A DNA stretch of 64,000 nt from Gremmenia infestans. Taxonomy: Eukaryota; Ascomycota; Leotiomycetes; Helotiales; Hamatocanthoscyphaceae. The notes below the pieces were generated by a model, which searched no databases, was not told the origin of the DNA, and saw only the letters and a program-made list of their open reading frames with translations. A program made the position numbers and the translations under genes. This document shows, one piece after another, positions 1 through 11,677 of the stretch. The DNA lies in contig JAFEVB010000019.1 of the NCBI GenBank assembly GCA_032629725.1, forward strand, positions 248,001 to 312,000, read 5' to 3'. Within the stretch, counting starts at the first letter, position 1. Every line of letters begins with the position of its first letter.

Positions 1-2
1 GC

Positions 3-284
3 ATCTATAATGCATTCTTCGATGCCCTTGAACCTACCCTCCCCAACATATTTCCTGGCACCGTCAACACTGGTGAAGATGTTTACGTTTGGCAGTTCCT
101 CGCGGCTATTGGTATTGGTGCTAGCCCTGAGCAGCAACAGAGACTTGTCATGGCTGTCAAAGACCGTGTCATGGAGACTGTTGCTCATGCCAAGACTCTC
201 CCCACAGCGATGTCGAGCCAGCGATTAGCGAACGTCAACCTCTTCATGCGTTCAATTGGTTTGGATGTTGAGTTACTTGCATGA
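3..284 (+). CDS. PAT1: PAT1-like mRNA decapping activator, C-terminal end (partial)
   Basis: This is the last 93 codons of a protein that begins before the window; the frame is open from base 3 to the TGA at 282-284. The visible tail contains the segment FFDALEPTLPNIFPGTVNTG and ends in GLDVELLA, which I recognise as the conserved C-terminal fold of fungal Pat1. Pat1 proteins are known to bridge the Lsm1-7 ring and the Dcp1-Dcp2 decapping enzyme and act in cytoplasmic P-bodies. The identification rests on recalled family resemblance of the tail alone, since the N-terminal region and RNA-binding parts lie outside the window. No intron is seen in the visible part. Another helical-repeat RNA-decay factor is the main alternative. 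Confidence 0.7.
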   Translation: MYNAFFDALEPTLPNIFPGTVNTGEDVYVWQFLAAIGIGASPEQQQRLVMAVKDRVMETVAHAKTLPTAMSSQRLANVNLFMRSIGLDVELLA

Positions 285-1275
285 GCGATCAACCAGGCGT
301 TTTGATATTTATCAGCACAAAAAATTTCCTTTTCTTTTTAAACGATATCTGACGGACTAAGGCACACGGCGGCTTGTGTTTATTTGATTACATGCCATAC
401 TAAGCTGCTTCGGCATTAGCGTTGCACTGTTTCTTTTACCTTGGCTGCGACCTGATGGGCAGCATTGAAGCGAATTGGGCCTTATGAATACAACAGATGA
501 TAAGCATGGGGAGACAGCGGGTTTTGCGAATATTTTATGGAACTATTCTTCTCCAAGGTCATGACACTCATACTGTCAGCACAGCGGTCAGAGAGTGGAA
601 ATCTTGAAAGTGGGCGAGACAAATCATATCTAAATAAAGGGGCAATAAAAAGAAGATTCCACCAAAGTCTGTGTTAGGTTTTAGTTCTCGGTCTGCATGA
701 ACTATTCTCTATGGTATGACGTCCTAGATCTTAAATATTGAAGATGTTCTACGGATTGTCTCTTTCTTATGAACACGAGTAGTTTGTACAATGATAAGAG
801 GACGGCATCCGGTCTCCATGAGCACCGACTTTCTCAACCAGATTATAAATAATAAAAGGGACTCTTGCCTTTCTCGGCAAGAAGGTCGGCATCGGAAAAT
901 AGATGCTGCGGATTACATAATATGGTAATTCTCGTCATTGTTACCTATAGCAGCGCCATTGACGATCTCCCGCAAATACTGGAGGTGGAGATAACAAACG
1001 GTGGATGCAAGTGCCGACTGACATCATCACCATGGAGGTATCCTCAAATGTAAATACCTAGATATCTTAGGTAAGTAAACTCGGAACTTCGTTCTCAAAT
1101 CACCGTCAAAATTATTCTCATCAACTTATCCGTTCGTTCCTTGACTTATGATGAGCCTTTTGTTCCTTATATCTTTATTTCCTATATATGTATGATTTGT
1201 ACCTCTATTCTCCCCCTTCATTTCTCGGTTCAACCAAGCCACCCACCGGCAGAGAGAACCCTCCTCAAAGACAAG
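285..1275. other. Intergenic, PAT1-like 3' flank and SNG1-like promoter
   Basis: About 990 bases between two genes in the same orientation. The sequence is AT-rich. CT-rich stretches just upstream of the next start codon (about 1200-1260) look like a fungal 5' leader. Short open frames here show no recognisable protein. Confidence 0.6.
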
Positions 1276-2955
1276 ATGCCTCGAAGTTCGGATGAGGATA
1301 CTTTGGAGCCAAATGCTCCGCAAAACGGGAAGAGGTATCAAAATGTACCTATCGGCCAAGACGATGGCGGCGAGAAAGGAGAGAGGAGAGTGCAAGAGAC
1401 TGGGCCCGTTGGGTTCTGGAACCCAGCATTGAAACATGTGAGGCTGGATGTCATCAAACATTGGCTTCTCACGAGTACGTCTTTCGTCTTACAAGCACGT
1501 CTTGGGGATATACTTCTTGTCATTTTAACACAGTCTTCCAGCCGTGATCCTCTCAACTTTCATTTTGGGAATCCTCTCGCTGTACTGGGCTGCTCTATCT
1601 CGAGTAGAGCAGAACCTATCAGCTCTTGTTGTATACGTTGTAGATTTCGATGGCCAGGTAGCTCCATATACAGATATCACCCCCATCATCGGCCCCCAAA
1701 TCGTCTCAGCAGCAGAATCTTTGATTGCACCCAGTGGCTCGTTAGGCTGGGGATCTCTTCCAGCTTCAGCCTTCAACAATGACCCCATGGCAGTCCGGCA
1801 AGCTGTCTACGACGAAAAGGCATGGGCGGCAATCATCATCAATGCAAACGCAACAGCTCTCCTCCAAGACGCAGTAATGAACGGCAACACGACATACGAT
1901 CCCACAGGCGCAGCACAAATCGTTTTCGTTGAAGCTCGCGACGAAACCACTGTTAGCAGCTACATCCTACCGCAACTCTTCAGCTTCCAAAGCATGGCTA
2001 CTACGATAGTCGGCCGCGCGTGGGCAGGACAAGTACTAGCCATGGCCTCCTCCAACAGTGCCATCATGTCCAACATCCAAGCAGCACCGCAAGCTGTGAA
2101 TCCTGCCATCGGTTTCTCAACCTTCAACCTGCGCCCCTTCGGCCCGCCTGTCGCCACACCAGCAGTCACCGTCGGCCTCATATATCTGATCATCCTCTCT
2201 TTCTTCTCCTTCGCCTTCTACCTACCCATCCACATGAAGTTCGTCTCGCCAGGCCATCGCCCCCTGCACTTCCACCAGCTGATTATTTGGCGCTGGTGCG
2301 CTACCCTGACGGCATATTTATTCATGAGTCTCTTCTACTCGCTCATTTCCCTAGCGTTCCAGATCCCATTCAGCACTCCTCCCGCACCAGACACCGTGGT
2401 AGCGAACCCGGCAAACGCGTACCATTATGGCAGTTTTGTGGTATACTGGATGATTAATTTCGTGGGCATGGTTGCGTTGGGATTGGCTTGTGAAAACGTC
2501 GCTATGTTTGTCGGGCAGCCCTGGACGGCGTTTTGGTTGATTTTCGTAAGTTCTCTTTCATTCCTTCTTGTTAAAAATTTTTTTTTAAACAAAAGGTATA
2601 TCATACTAATTGATGGGCTTCGTAGTGGGTTATCACCAATGTGGCGACGTCCTTCTACTCCATTACCCTGGCGCCGCGGTTTTACTACTGGGGCTATGCA
2701 TGGCCTCTGCATAACCGTACGTCCTCCTCCTCCTTACCTACCCTATCCTCCCTTTAAACCTCATACTGATATCGAGAAGTGGTAAATGCAAGTAGAACTA
2801 TTCTCTTCGACACACACTCTGAAATCGGCTTGAATTTCGGTGTTCTGTTCGCGTGGGCTGCTGTTAATACCGTGCTGTTCCCGCTCGCCTGTTGGTTCAT
2901 GAGGTGGAAGACTATGAGGGCGCAGAAGAAGGAAGCGCAGCCGAAAGAGCAATGA
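1276..2955 (+). CDS. DUF3533 / SNG1-family integral membrane protein
   Basis: Four exons (1276-1474, 1542-2545, 2626-2716, 2780-2955) give 489 residues. The protein has one membrane segment near residue 70-88, a large non-cytosolic loop of about 185 residues, and then a C-terminal block of roughly five or six hydrophobic segments from residue 276 to 472. A long loop between one N-terminal and several C-terminal membrane segments is the layout of the fungal DUF3533 family, which includes yeast Sng1, a plasma-membrane protein linked to nitrosoguanidine resistance. Introns are 67, 80 and 63 bases with GT-AG ends. The start is the first ATG of the frame, reading MPRSSDEDTLEPN. The tail is basic and glutamine-rich (KKEAQPKEQ). 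Family membership is well supported; the substrate and role are unknown. Confidence 0.85.
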
Positions 2956-3483
2956 TTGATATGAGGACTCTTTGGTGAATTTGTATAATGAATAGAATAA
3001 TGTATACTTGCAAAATCCGAAATGTTAAAACGTGGCCCTGCTTGGTCTACCACGTTTTGATTTTCATCTACAGTACCTGGATAGGTTAGAAAACTGTCTG
3101 TTTTCTTTTGAATTTAATTTGATTTCTGAACTTACTATCTTCTAGACTACGAATAATGGGCTTGATCGTATCACAGATTGATAAACACCTAGTGGTATAT
3201 TCATTCCATGTTTTCATTCTTCAGTCCGTACTGTAGCACCGAAAGCAATCTCAATCCATGCTGTAAGTAAGAGCAGATCACGCCACCCAATTCAACGCCA
3301 CACGAAACCTCGCTCTAACCGCCATATCAACAGCTTCGATTTATATGCATGCATGTAACCCATATGCGCAAGTGTCCCATCTGCAAGCTCTCCAGTATCT
3401 ATCATCCTTCAGTCATCATAATCATCGCCATTTATTCGTAGCTTGCTTGCTTGCTTCCTCCGTCTCCATTGATAGAGCGAATT
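2956..3483. other. Intergenic between convergent genes
   Basis: About 530 bases holding the 3' flanks of the SNG1-like gene and the small reverse-strand gene. It contains short direct repeats such as GCTTGCTTGCTTGC near 3442. No gene is seen. Confidence 0.5.
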
Positions 3484-3872
3484 TTAAATCCCACCACCTG
3501 TCGAAATCTTGTATCAGCTAGGTGTATTCCAAAGACAGAATTGCAATATCGAGGTATATGTATGGTATGGCAGACTCACCACTTCTTCCCGTCGCCACGG
3601 AGAAATTCGCATTCGCGTTCCCTTCTTTCGAGCTGGCTTTCTTGGCTGCTTCGCTGCGCGCCATTACTGCACGCCACTTTAGGCCGACGAAGAGACTACT
3701 TGCGGTGAGGAAGGTGGCTATGAGGATGGGGGTTTTTTGACGGCTGGTGGAGAGCGAGTTAGCTGTGTTTGTTTTTGTGTTTTTGTTTCTGTGGGTTTGA
3801 ATGTGAGGGTAGAGGGGGTGGTGAGGAGGGGGGTCTGGTGTCGTACGAGAGAAGGGACTGTGGTGTAGGCAT
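3484..3872 (-). CDS. Small single-membrane-segment protein ending in SGGGI
   Basis: Reverse-strand gene of three exons (3847-3872, 3580-3743, 3484-3497) that splice to 67 residues. It begins MPTPQSLLSRQ, then has a hydrophobic stretch (ILIATFLTASSLFVG, about residues 14-28), a basic and alanine-rich segment (KWRAVMARSEAAKKAS), and ends in ATGRSGGGI. The last exon supplies only 14 bases, coding GGGI and the TAA stop. Both introns (103 and 82 bases) have good GT-AG ends, and the phases close exactly. The layout of a short N-terminus, one membrane anchor and a glycine tail resembles small fungal proteins of unknown function that I recall ending in a similar way. A mitochondrial or ER membrane site is possible, but there is no direct evidence. 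No function is assigned. Confidence 0.65.
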
Positions 3873-5269
3873 TTTTGAAGAATTAAGCTTGGAAGTCGGT
3901 AGGAAGGCTTGTAGTGGAGTGGAGGATTGAAGGGTATTGGGATAGATGCGTAGTAGATAGGAGCGGCAATGTATTTCGTATGGGAACTGAGTTGTGAGTT
4001 GGAGTGGAGTGTTGTGTTGTGTTGTTGGGAGAGATGTTATAGTGGACCGGACCGGGAGCGAGAAGAGGGCACGCGACTTACTGTAGAAGCTCAAGCTCCC
4101 CCGCAAATGCAACGGAACGGCAACTGGACTGGCGACCCCAGTTCCTGCAAGCGAGAAATTTAGCTGACCAACCATCTTGCTGTATGTACAACCCGCGACC
4201 CTTTTTTCCTTCTTCACTGGTGGGTACTGCAGGTAAGCAGGCAGCATGCATCAATGAAGTTATTCAGACCAGAGAGTCGGGAGTGTACCCCCATGGTCGA
4301 CGGATGATATGTATCCTGGTACCGCATCTTATTGGTACGTGGATTTAGCCCTCATGCAGGTACCGTACAGTAAAATTGACCCGATGGATCAAACCCGGGA
4401 CCCCACGTTCTGAAGTCAAAATGGGAGCGCAGTGAGTGGGGGTCAGTTGTCAAGCATCTCAATATGCAGGTACGCTTTTTGGGTGTAAGAGCAGAGCCTC
4501 ATCGGGTTCATGTGGATGCTCTCGTCTGCTTCCATTTCTAGCACTTATGTAATGTCTATTGCTTGGTCTGTACTTATCTCACTTGTAGTACTCTATATGT
4601 GTTCATGGAAATTCCATACATTACAGCCAGGTGGCATGGAGTATCATGTTCAATTATTCGAAATGATACCGAGTCACTATACAGTAACATGTTTCTCCTT
4701 CCTCAACCCCTTGTGCACCTTCCCTTCTTTCTTTTATCCCAACGCGCAATGCCTCCCACTGCACTCACTTTCTCTCTCGCGTCCAGCGACAACCATCCTT
4801 AAGTGGCAAGGGGTTTGTTTGATGGCCTATCCGAAATGATTTCAAATAAAAAGCATAGAATTGTGACATCTATCGCTACTCGAGCTGTAGCTATAAATGA
4901 GACATCTAAACAAGAGTATCCTTGTATATCTCAAAGGTCTCCTTCAACCCAACGAGATCCCCTTTCTTAATCCCCGATTCCTCCACAGGCACAAATCTTA
5001 CTCCATTTACACTCCCGACCTCCCACTAGATGACGGGGAAGTTAGTTATTTCTTATTCATATTCAAGGCGGTTTCGGAAGTAGAGGGGGCTTGTATTTCC
5101 AGTTTGGGGAATTTATACGAGGTAGAGCACACGAGACGAAACATGACAGAAGGGGGTTAGGGTAAAATCAAAGAACCAGTTATCCTTACGTGCGGATACT
5201 CAGCGCCTCAGACATACTGGTCGGCCAACTCAGCACCAGCCGGCCCTGGGATTCCGGCCAATCAATCCA
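3873..5269. other. Intergenic with possible decayed coding fragment
   Basis: About 1.4 kb. The first part is the 5' leader and promoter of the small reverse-strand gene. At 4906-5025 on the reverse strand a short open stretch ending in GLKETFEIYKDTLV looks coding, but it is preceded by an in-frame TAG at 5026-5028 and has no intact start. It could be the end of the broken NmrA-like gene next to it or an unrelated chance frame. Nothing else is recognisable. Confidence 0.35.
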
Positions 5270-5536
5270 TCAATGCAGTAGTACTGTAAGTGTCTCTCCC
5301 ATCTCGCTGCGAGGATCACAACGGACCTGAAATGCGGCGACGAGGGAATCAACATCGTCTGTGTTGGCGGCTACGACTTCAGCTCCTGACGCAGCGAGCA
5401 CTTTGGCGGCGTCGCTGCTGGTGTTGCGGGTGATGGCTCTGGTTTTCCATTCTCCGTGTCTCAGCAGCGCTTTCGCGACTCCCCCGTCCTGAATCCCCGT
5501 CGCGCCTATGATTACAATTGTCTTCGCATTCGTCAT
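5270..5536 (-). pseudogene. Truncated NmrA-like Rossmann protein
   Basis: The reverse strand starts at ATG 5534-5536 with MTNAKTIVIIGATGIQDGG, a beta strand followed by the dinucleotide-binding glycine turn of NmrA-like atypical short-chain dehydrogenases. It continues with VAKALLRHG and EWKTRAITRN, the usual second strand. Family similarity stops after DDVDSLVAAFQ, about residue 70, and the frame ends soon after, while intact members are about 300 residues long. Even with an intron at this point, only about 300 bases remain before unrelated sequence, so most of the domain is missing. I read it as a deletion relic. NmrA-like proteins are NADP-binding redox sensors or oxidoreductases; this copy should not be functional. 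A short expressed protein cannot be excluded. Confidence 0.6.
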
Positions 5537-5960
5537 GGTGAAGTCAAGTAAGGTAGGCTTGCTTGTCAGTGCGAAGAGTTCGACGTTGACCTACTGTGTT
5601 GAGATTATTAGTTTGTGGATATGTACGTTTTTAGATATGCGGGGAGCAGAGTTCTTACTGTATGGTATAGTATCGTATAGTATAGTATGCAAATGAGTTC
5701 TGATTTTTGAATTGGAAAGTGTTGATTGAGTGCTTGTTGTTTGAGGACAAGTCTTCTTAATGAAAAAGAACCTCCATCTTCTTCTTTCTCCCTCTCTCTA
5801 TATATATTCAACTCTGACTTCCACCCCCGTCATAAAAGTGCTTGCTTACCGACGCTTCTCACTCGCACCAACTTCGAAATCCCACAACAATGCATAACCT
5901 ATCCTGTAACAACTAAGTGCAGTCATTTGACCGCACAGAGCCACACTAATAACCTACTAT

Positions 5961-5995
5961 CCTGTCCTGTCCTGTCTTGTCCTGTCCTATCCTGT
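5961..5995. repeat. CCTGT pentanucleotide microsatellite
   Basis: Seven units of the form CCTGT with two single-base variants (one CTTGT and one CCTAT), in intergenic DNA. This is a short slippage-prone tract with no coding context. Confidence 0.85.
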
Positions 5996-6775
5996 ACCAT
6001 TGATAGATAGATTCATTATATTTAGAAAACACCATACCATACCATACCATGGATCTGCGGGATAAGCTTAAGCTGACATTCGGAATACATAATATGCACA
6101 ACACGTACAATACCTCCCCCACCAAACCATACCATACCACTTCATGCCATGCCAACGTACCCAACTCTCCTACTTAGAATGGGATACAAGTGAGTGTAAG
6201 TAGCCCAACAATAAAATAAAAACACCATATGCATTTCGGTCATAGAAAGCAAGAGGCAAGAGAATGAATACTTGCAAATTTTCTCCTCTCGCAAGCAACA
6301 AACGGGTTTGAGTCTACGAGGGGGGGGGAGGGAGGGAGGTCAAATTGTCCTTCCTGAGCATCGGAGGGCGCGGCCGGCTATTAGGATACGGGATAATGTA
6401 ATGGAAAATCCAGCCCCTGAATAATCATCCCCGCCTTCTCGCTAAACCGATAGAGCGTATTTTATACGAGTGAGTGTGAACGAAATATCTGTTTATCCAT
6501 CTCCCAGACGGATGATAATGAATGCGTAAGCAAAGGAAATGAGGAATGACTAGAGTAGTTGTAAGAGAACTTGCACACCTACCTACGAGACTAGAGTCAT
6601 CATTCACTCAATTGCATTGCATTGCAACGAAGGCACGCACGCACGGGTTATACTTAATTAAACAATAGATTTAGTTCCAATCGCTCGCACTATACAAACA
6701 TACATCCTCCCAAGACTTCCAAAGGGTATCATAAAGCAGCAGCTCCACGGGTCTCTCTGCAACAGAGACTGTAGG

Positions 6776-6807
6776 CGAAAACGGAAACGAAAACGGAAAC
6801 GAAAACG
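6776..6807. repeat. CGAAAA/CGGAAA alternating repeat
   Basis: The hexamers CGAAAA and CGGAAA alternate over about 32 bases. The tract lies about 110 bases past the HOS3 stop codon, so it is probably in that gene's 3' untranslated region. Confidence 0.8.
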
Positions 6808-6916
6808 AGAGAAGAACAAGGCTGGGTACTCGTACAGAATATTACAACAGAATCATACAGACAAAGGGAATATTGTGTGTGGTCGCAGAGGCCTTCGTCC
6901 AAAAGGGCTCAGATTC

Positions 6917-9900
6917 TCACATCCGTGGAGGAGTTTCCGGAACGTCCCAAATCGAATCGTCCTTCCCGCCTTTTACATCTTCTTTCTTCAATGGTTCTGC
7001 TTTCTCTGGCGGGCCTCCAGGGACGCCGAATTTAGGTTTAGGGTTCACGCCAAAAGGAATAGCAGAGGTGCTTGTGAAAACGGGGAGATCACCTCGCTTC
7101 ATGTGACTGGGTGTAGCAGTATTGGGAGATAACCAGCGGATTGGTTCTTGTTGGGAGACGGGGTGGGGAGTAGGACCTTCTGGTTGGTAAGGAACGAATA
7201 TATCTGGCCCAGCAGCTACTGGTACTGATTGGGCCGGAGTCTTTGGGGGCGAGTTTAGAGGAGAGCTATTTGGGAGTGGGATGTTGGTGGGTTGTTGGGC
7301 CTGATGCAGGAATACGTGTTGTAGTGAGTGCTCTGGAGTCGACGGCCTTGGGAGAAGAGGCTCTACCAGAGGTTGCGAGACTTGACCGTTGCTCGATAGT
7401 GACTCAATTGGAAGCGGAGGCAGCATACTTTGGCTAGCAGCTGGGTATACCGGAGGTTGTGCGGTACTACCGTTGCTCGTTGGTGGTATCATGGAAGGCG
7501 GAGCTGGAATAATCTGACTAGCAGGCGGAAGTATCGGGCGAGCTTCAGTCGTCTTAGGTGCGGCGGACTTCGTGGATGTTTTCGTAGCCGTCTTTCCCTG
7601 CTCTCTTGCTTCTCGCTGAGCCTTGGTAGTCAAGCTCAACTTGATCTTCTTCATACCTGAAGTCAAGCTGTCCATATCCGATGGCGGGGAAGTCGCAGTC
7701 TCTATACTAGGTAGAACGTTGCTAGACATAGACTGTTGGCCATTTGAGACGTTTCGTGTAGAAGGATCTCCTGCAGAATCATTCAATGGTGACTTCCGTC
7801 TCACACGAGTCGGCTTCGGGGCGTCTTTTCGAGGCTGTGGTGGAGCACGAGTTTTCTTTACAACCACCGGAGGGATTGAATTGCCTCGAGAGCTCATTGA
7901 TGAATCGGGCCTAACACTTTGGGAAGTACCCGGTCTCTGGGACATGGTCGCCGGTCCATTCGATGGCGCCTGCAAGAGAATTAGTATGTCCTATTCCTTG
8001 AGTTGTCTAAAGGATCTGAAGACATCTAGAAGTGTACTTACTCTACTATAACTATTAGTTGTCGACGTAACAGATCCAGCATCAGATACTAAGCTCAGAC
8101 GCCTGCTTGATTGACTCGTAGGTTTTGCATAGGCTGGCATGGGTGTCGTACTCCTCGACGGAGCCTGCATTTAACAATTAGCTTAGATTTGGCATGAAGG
8201 GCATGATAACGTCGCATCTTCGTAGATGGTCGAGCAACCACTAGAGGCCTAGAAATTCAGGTGATTCGGGAGCCCTGAGATAGAGTGGTCTAACAACAGC
8301 GAGGGGAGGTGAAAAATACAAACATACCTTGCCGGCTAGAACTGCCGAGCCAGCAACGGTCTTTCGACGGTTTGCCTTTGGTGCAGACTTTCTGTCATCT
8401 TCTTCCTCAGTCTCAACTATAGGTTTTGCTGGCTTCCGCGTACGAAGGGCCATCCTAGTGTTTTTATTGGTAACTTCAGACGGTTCGGAGCCAGAAGTTG
8501 GCGGTATTAGTATAGACTGTCTATCACGACGAGCCCGGGTAGCTTCCGCTGACAGGTCCTGTAGAGGTGGAGGTTAGTCGAATATTCTATTTGGAAAAGC
8601 AATGCGATAGATCTCAGGAACTCCGAGACACTTCTGTACTAAAGTTTCCATGAGAATTCAGATATTCTTACCTCTGGTCTACAGCTCATAGTTTGCCTAT
8701 CCAATGGGATAAGAAGCTTGCTAAGCTCATGTGCAGCAACAGTCCAATCAACTTCAGGAGGGGGTGGAGACGGGGTTCTAGAGACGACAGGTCGTGGAGA
8801 ACTATTGCCCATTGACAGAACGCGTCTTGGTGACGCGACCTTGGCAATAAAGGACTGGGTCGGGGTTGAATAGGTTGGCGACGTCCCATCTTTTGCTTTC
8901 TTAGGCTGTGAATAGGGAGTTAGCTTTGCTTCCGATGGCTCAAGAATGCTTAAAAAATGCCACCAAGAACATAAGATTGTTAGTTATCTTACCTCAGGAG
9001 GCGGTGCTGCTGGCTTGACGGTTGCATCTAGCTGCTCGAGTCTTTGAGAAGACCACCACAACGGATCATATAATGGGACCTGGTCGACTACAGGTTCCGA
9101 ATTCTCAAAATTGCCTAAGCTGCCAATTTTCTGCCCTATCTCACTGATTTCCTGTTTGATGACCATGGGCGTGCCGCCAGCAAGGCCACTGAGATGGCTG
9201 AGAACACCGCTATACAGAGCCTGCAAATTTTTGTCAGCATTACTTCTTCGACAAGGATTTGGACAGCGATTGTAGTGCCTCATTACTCCAAGTGTATAGA
9301 AAGAGATACATACCCTATCACTATAGCCTCCTTCCAGGACGCTAATCACTCGACCTTCAACAGAGGTTCCCTCTTCTGCTGCGAGTTTCACCACATCTCG
9401 AGTCAGACGAGCGTAAAACTCCGTAGGCACGTTAACTTTGTGACGTTGCATCCCCGAGCTTTCCCATTCGCTAGCATCAAATCCAGCAGACAGGAAAATA
9501 GCAGCCTTTGGTCTAGGTCCATTAGGTGAAGCTTGCAACCGCTCTGTTTGTGCTCGGAGGTAGTTCCTTGTCTTCTCTAGAAGTACCGAGTATTTGGTTT
9601 CATATAGCTCCCAGAAGTCATTCTCACTCTTCCAAGGTTGTAAATGTACGTTCCAAATGCTTTGACCGTGGGCGTTCTCAATACAAAGACTCGCATTCTT
9701 AACTTTTTCTTCATCCCCCATTTCGCAAGGGTATGAGTTAATATCGTGCAAACTGAAATACCCAATCGAGGTCTTCTTCCAGGGAAGGGCGTTTTTGGGT
9801 AGACTAGAAGCCCGTTTATTGTGCTCCCATGCAATGGCTTGAGATCCATCCCCGTGATGGAGATCAAAATCGATAATAGCGGCATGAGTTAAGCCATGTG

Positions 9901-11170
9901 TAAGAGCTGCATGTGAGATTCCTACATGTACATTATTCAGCCAACAAAATCCAGAAGGATAGCTAGCTGAGCAATGATGTCCTGGAGGTCGAATAGCAAC
10001 GAAAGTCCTATATGGCCCTTTCCCGCTTGCCGCTCCTTGGAAAACTGAATCCACGCCCTCGCATACTGCCCCCAATGCTCCCTCCATAGCAGTGAGAGAT
10101 TCGGAACAGAGGTATAGATCTCCTTCATGCAACTTAGGGGGTGCATCCTGCGTAGGGCTCCTTGTCATTTCAGGCCTGGTCAATTCCTTCCCATTCATGG
10201 CCAATTTGGCCTCCGCGTTATCACACATAATATTGAGTTCTTCCATCCATTTAGTCCCATGAACGTTTGTAACTGCTTGTGACGATAGAGCGAGCCTTCG
10301 AGTCGTCTTGCGGATTCGAAATGGTGTACCTGGAATGCTTGACGGATCTCTATTCGGATGTAGGGGATTGGAGCCCTCGGCATGGCGTTCTCCAAGACGA
10401 ACATATGCCACAGATAAACCCAGAATACTTGCTTGTATCCGCTCTGGCCGTTCGACAATCGTACTCAGGGCGGCTTTGGATGTTCGTGGTCTGGAATAAC
10501 GGTGCCCGTAACATGCATCATGAAGGACCACTATAGTCTCAGCTTGCCTAGATAATTCTCCTTCCTCATGTAACGCGAGATCCTTCTCAAAATGCCCATG
10601 TGCAATTGAAGCAGCCGTGTGTCGTGGACGCTCAGGTTCGATCTCTGCTAATGGTGATTTGCTTGCTACAGACAGGTCATTATATTGTCCTACAGACTCA
10701 AAGATATTCTTCAAGTACGCCCTAAATCCGACTTACCTCCTAGCATTGTTGATCCGTTCAGGAATTGCGACGAGGAAGATCGGCGTGAAGACGGTCTCTG
10801 CACACCATAATCAGTATTTCAGAAGATCCCAGAGGTTGTGAGCTATTGAACATACTGGAGGAGTAACACCCCCGACCCCATGTAGCGAATTCATCGAAGC
10901 TTTGCGCAGCAAACTTGGAGTAGAGGAGCGCGCATCGATACTCATAGAACTAGGGCTTCGAGGTGGTGGACGAGATGATGCTCTGCCGTTTGGCGATGCT
11001 GTCCGTTGCTTAAAAGACCTTGAAGACGCCGAGAGTGGTGAAAGAGGTACGGACTCTGCGCTGGGTGGAAGATCTCCCATTCGTGGTGGGGGGTTGGTGT
11101 CGCCCATAGAGAAGCGTTTGAGGGAATCTTGGAAGGCCGCTGATTTGTTTGTTGACGATGGAGAAGACAT
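6917..11170 (-). CDS. HOS3: HOS3-type histone deacetylase
   Basis: Eight exons on the reverse strand (10856-11170, 10737-10797, 9314-10689, 8993-9220, 8672-8905, 8328-8558, 8042-8164, 6917-7969) give 1,206 residues. The deacetylase domain covers about residues 178-560. It shows RPPGHHCSASYPSGFCWLNN near 359 with the active-site histidine pair, the zinc ligands in IIDFDLHHGDGSQ near 402, LSAGFDASEWE near 529 and the closing glycine motif VLEGGYSD. The order and wording match fungal Hos3, a class II-like deacetylase that yeast work places at the bud neck and nuclear periphery and shows to be trichostatin-resistant. The roughly 600-residue C-terminal half is serine-, proline- and basic-rich and likely disordered, ending WDVPETPPRM. 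All introns are GT-AG and all phases close. The start MSSPSSTNK was preferred to an in-frame ATG 17 codons upstream. Confidence 0.93.
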
Positions 11171-11677
11171 GGTGGTATGTACTGTAACAGCTGGTAAGGC
11201 CGCCCTTACCGCTTCCAGCACCGCTTATTGAATTGCTTTTCACTGCCAATACAAATTATTTCACAGTTGAAAATATCTGGTAGTTTGCCACATTGAAGCT
11301 ATCCAAACTCAAACTTCCCCCCTATGCAATGGTGCGTCTAACGCGACTGAGAACGCGCCTGTACCCCTGTCGTTTCAGCCTTGCTGCAGTTGATCAGGGC
11401 ACTTAACTCCCCTCATTGTGTCACTCTACATTAAGCACATCTACAAACATATATTTCAGTTCTTATGGAAAGGGTTCGAGGTGAAAAAGAACTTTGTGTG
11501 TTTAAGCAGAGATTGCGGTTTGCCACATAGGAATGTACTTTAATCAATAGGTATCAACATTTGATATGTTTAGTCATGAGCCAGTATATCTACATTCAAG
11601 TTCTGGGATTCATAAGATCATCTATGGGGTATCATGTTCTACAACACTTTTTCTTGTCCTCCTACATCATTTGATTC
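11171..11677. other. Spacer between tandem reverse-strand genes
   Basis: About 507 bases holding the HOS3 promoter and the 3' flank of the tRNA-guanine transglycosylase gene. No gene or clear motif is seen. Confidence 0.5.

Larger units (their letters stand above)
5537..6916. other. Intergenic with short tandem repeats
   Basis: About 1.4 kb between the NmrA-like relic and the 3' end of the HOS3 gene. It contains several low-complexity tracts: CCTGT units near 5961-5995, CCATA units near 6031-6050, a G run near 6321, and a CGAAAA/CGGAAA tract near 6776-6807. Open frames in this stretch are short and repeat-driven. No gene is seen. Confidence 0.6.

Noticed and set aside
3759..4247. 162-codon open frame on the reverse strand
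   Set aside because: It overlaps the first exon and first intron of the 67-residue gene, runs into its intron and is rich in S/P/K with no family pattern. The spliced model explains the coding part.
4376..4400. Possible tRNA T-loop-like sequence
   Set aside because: A GGATCAAACCCGGGACC-like stretch is present but no matching A box, acceptor stem or cloverleaf could be built around it.
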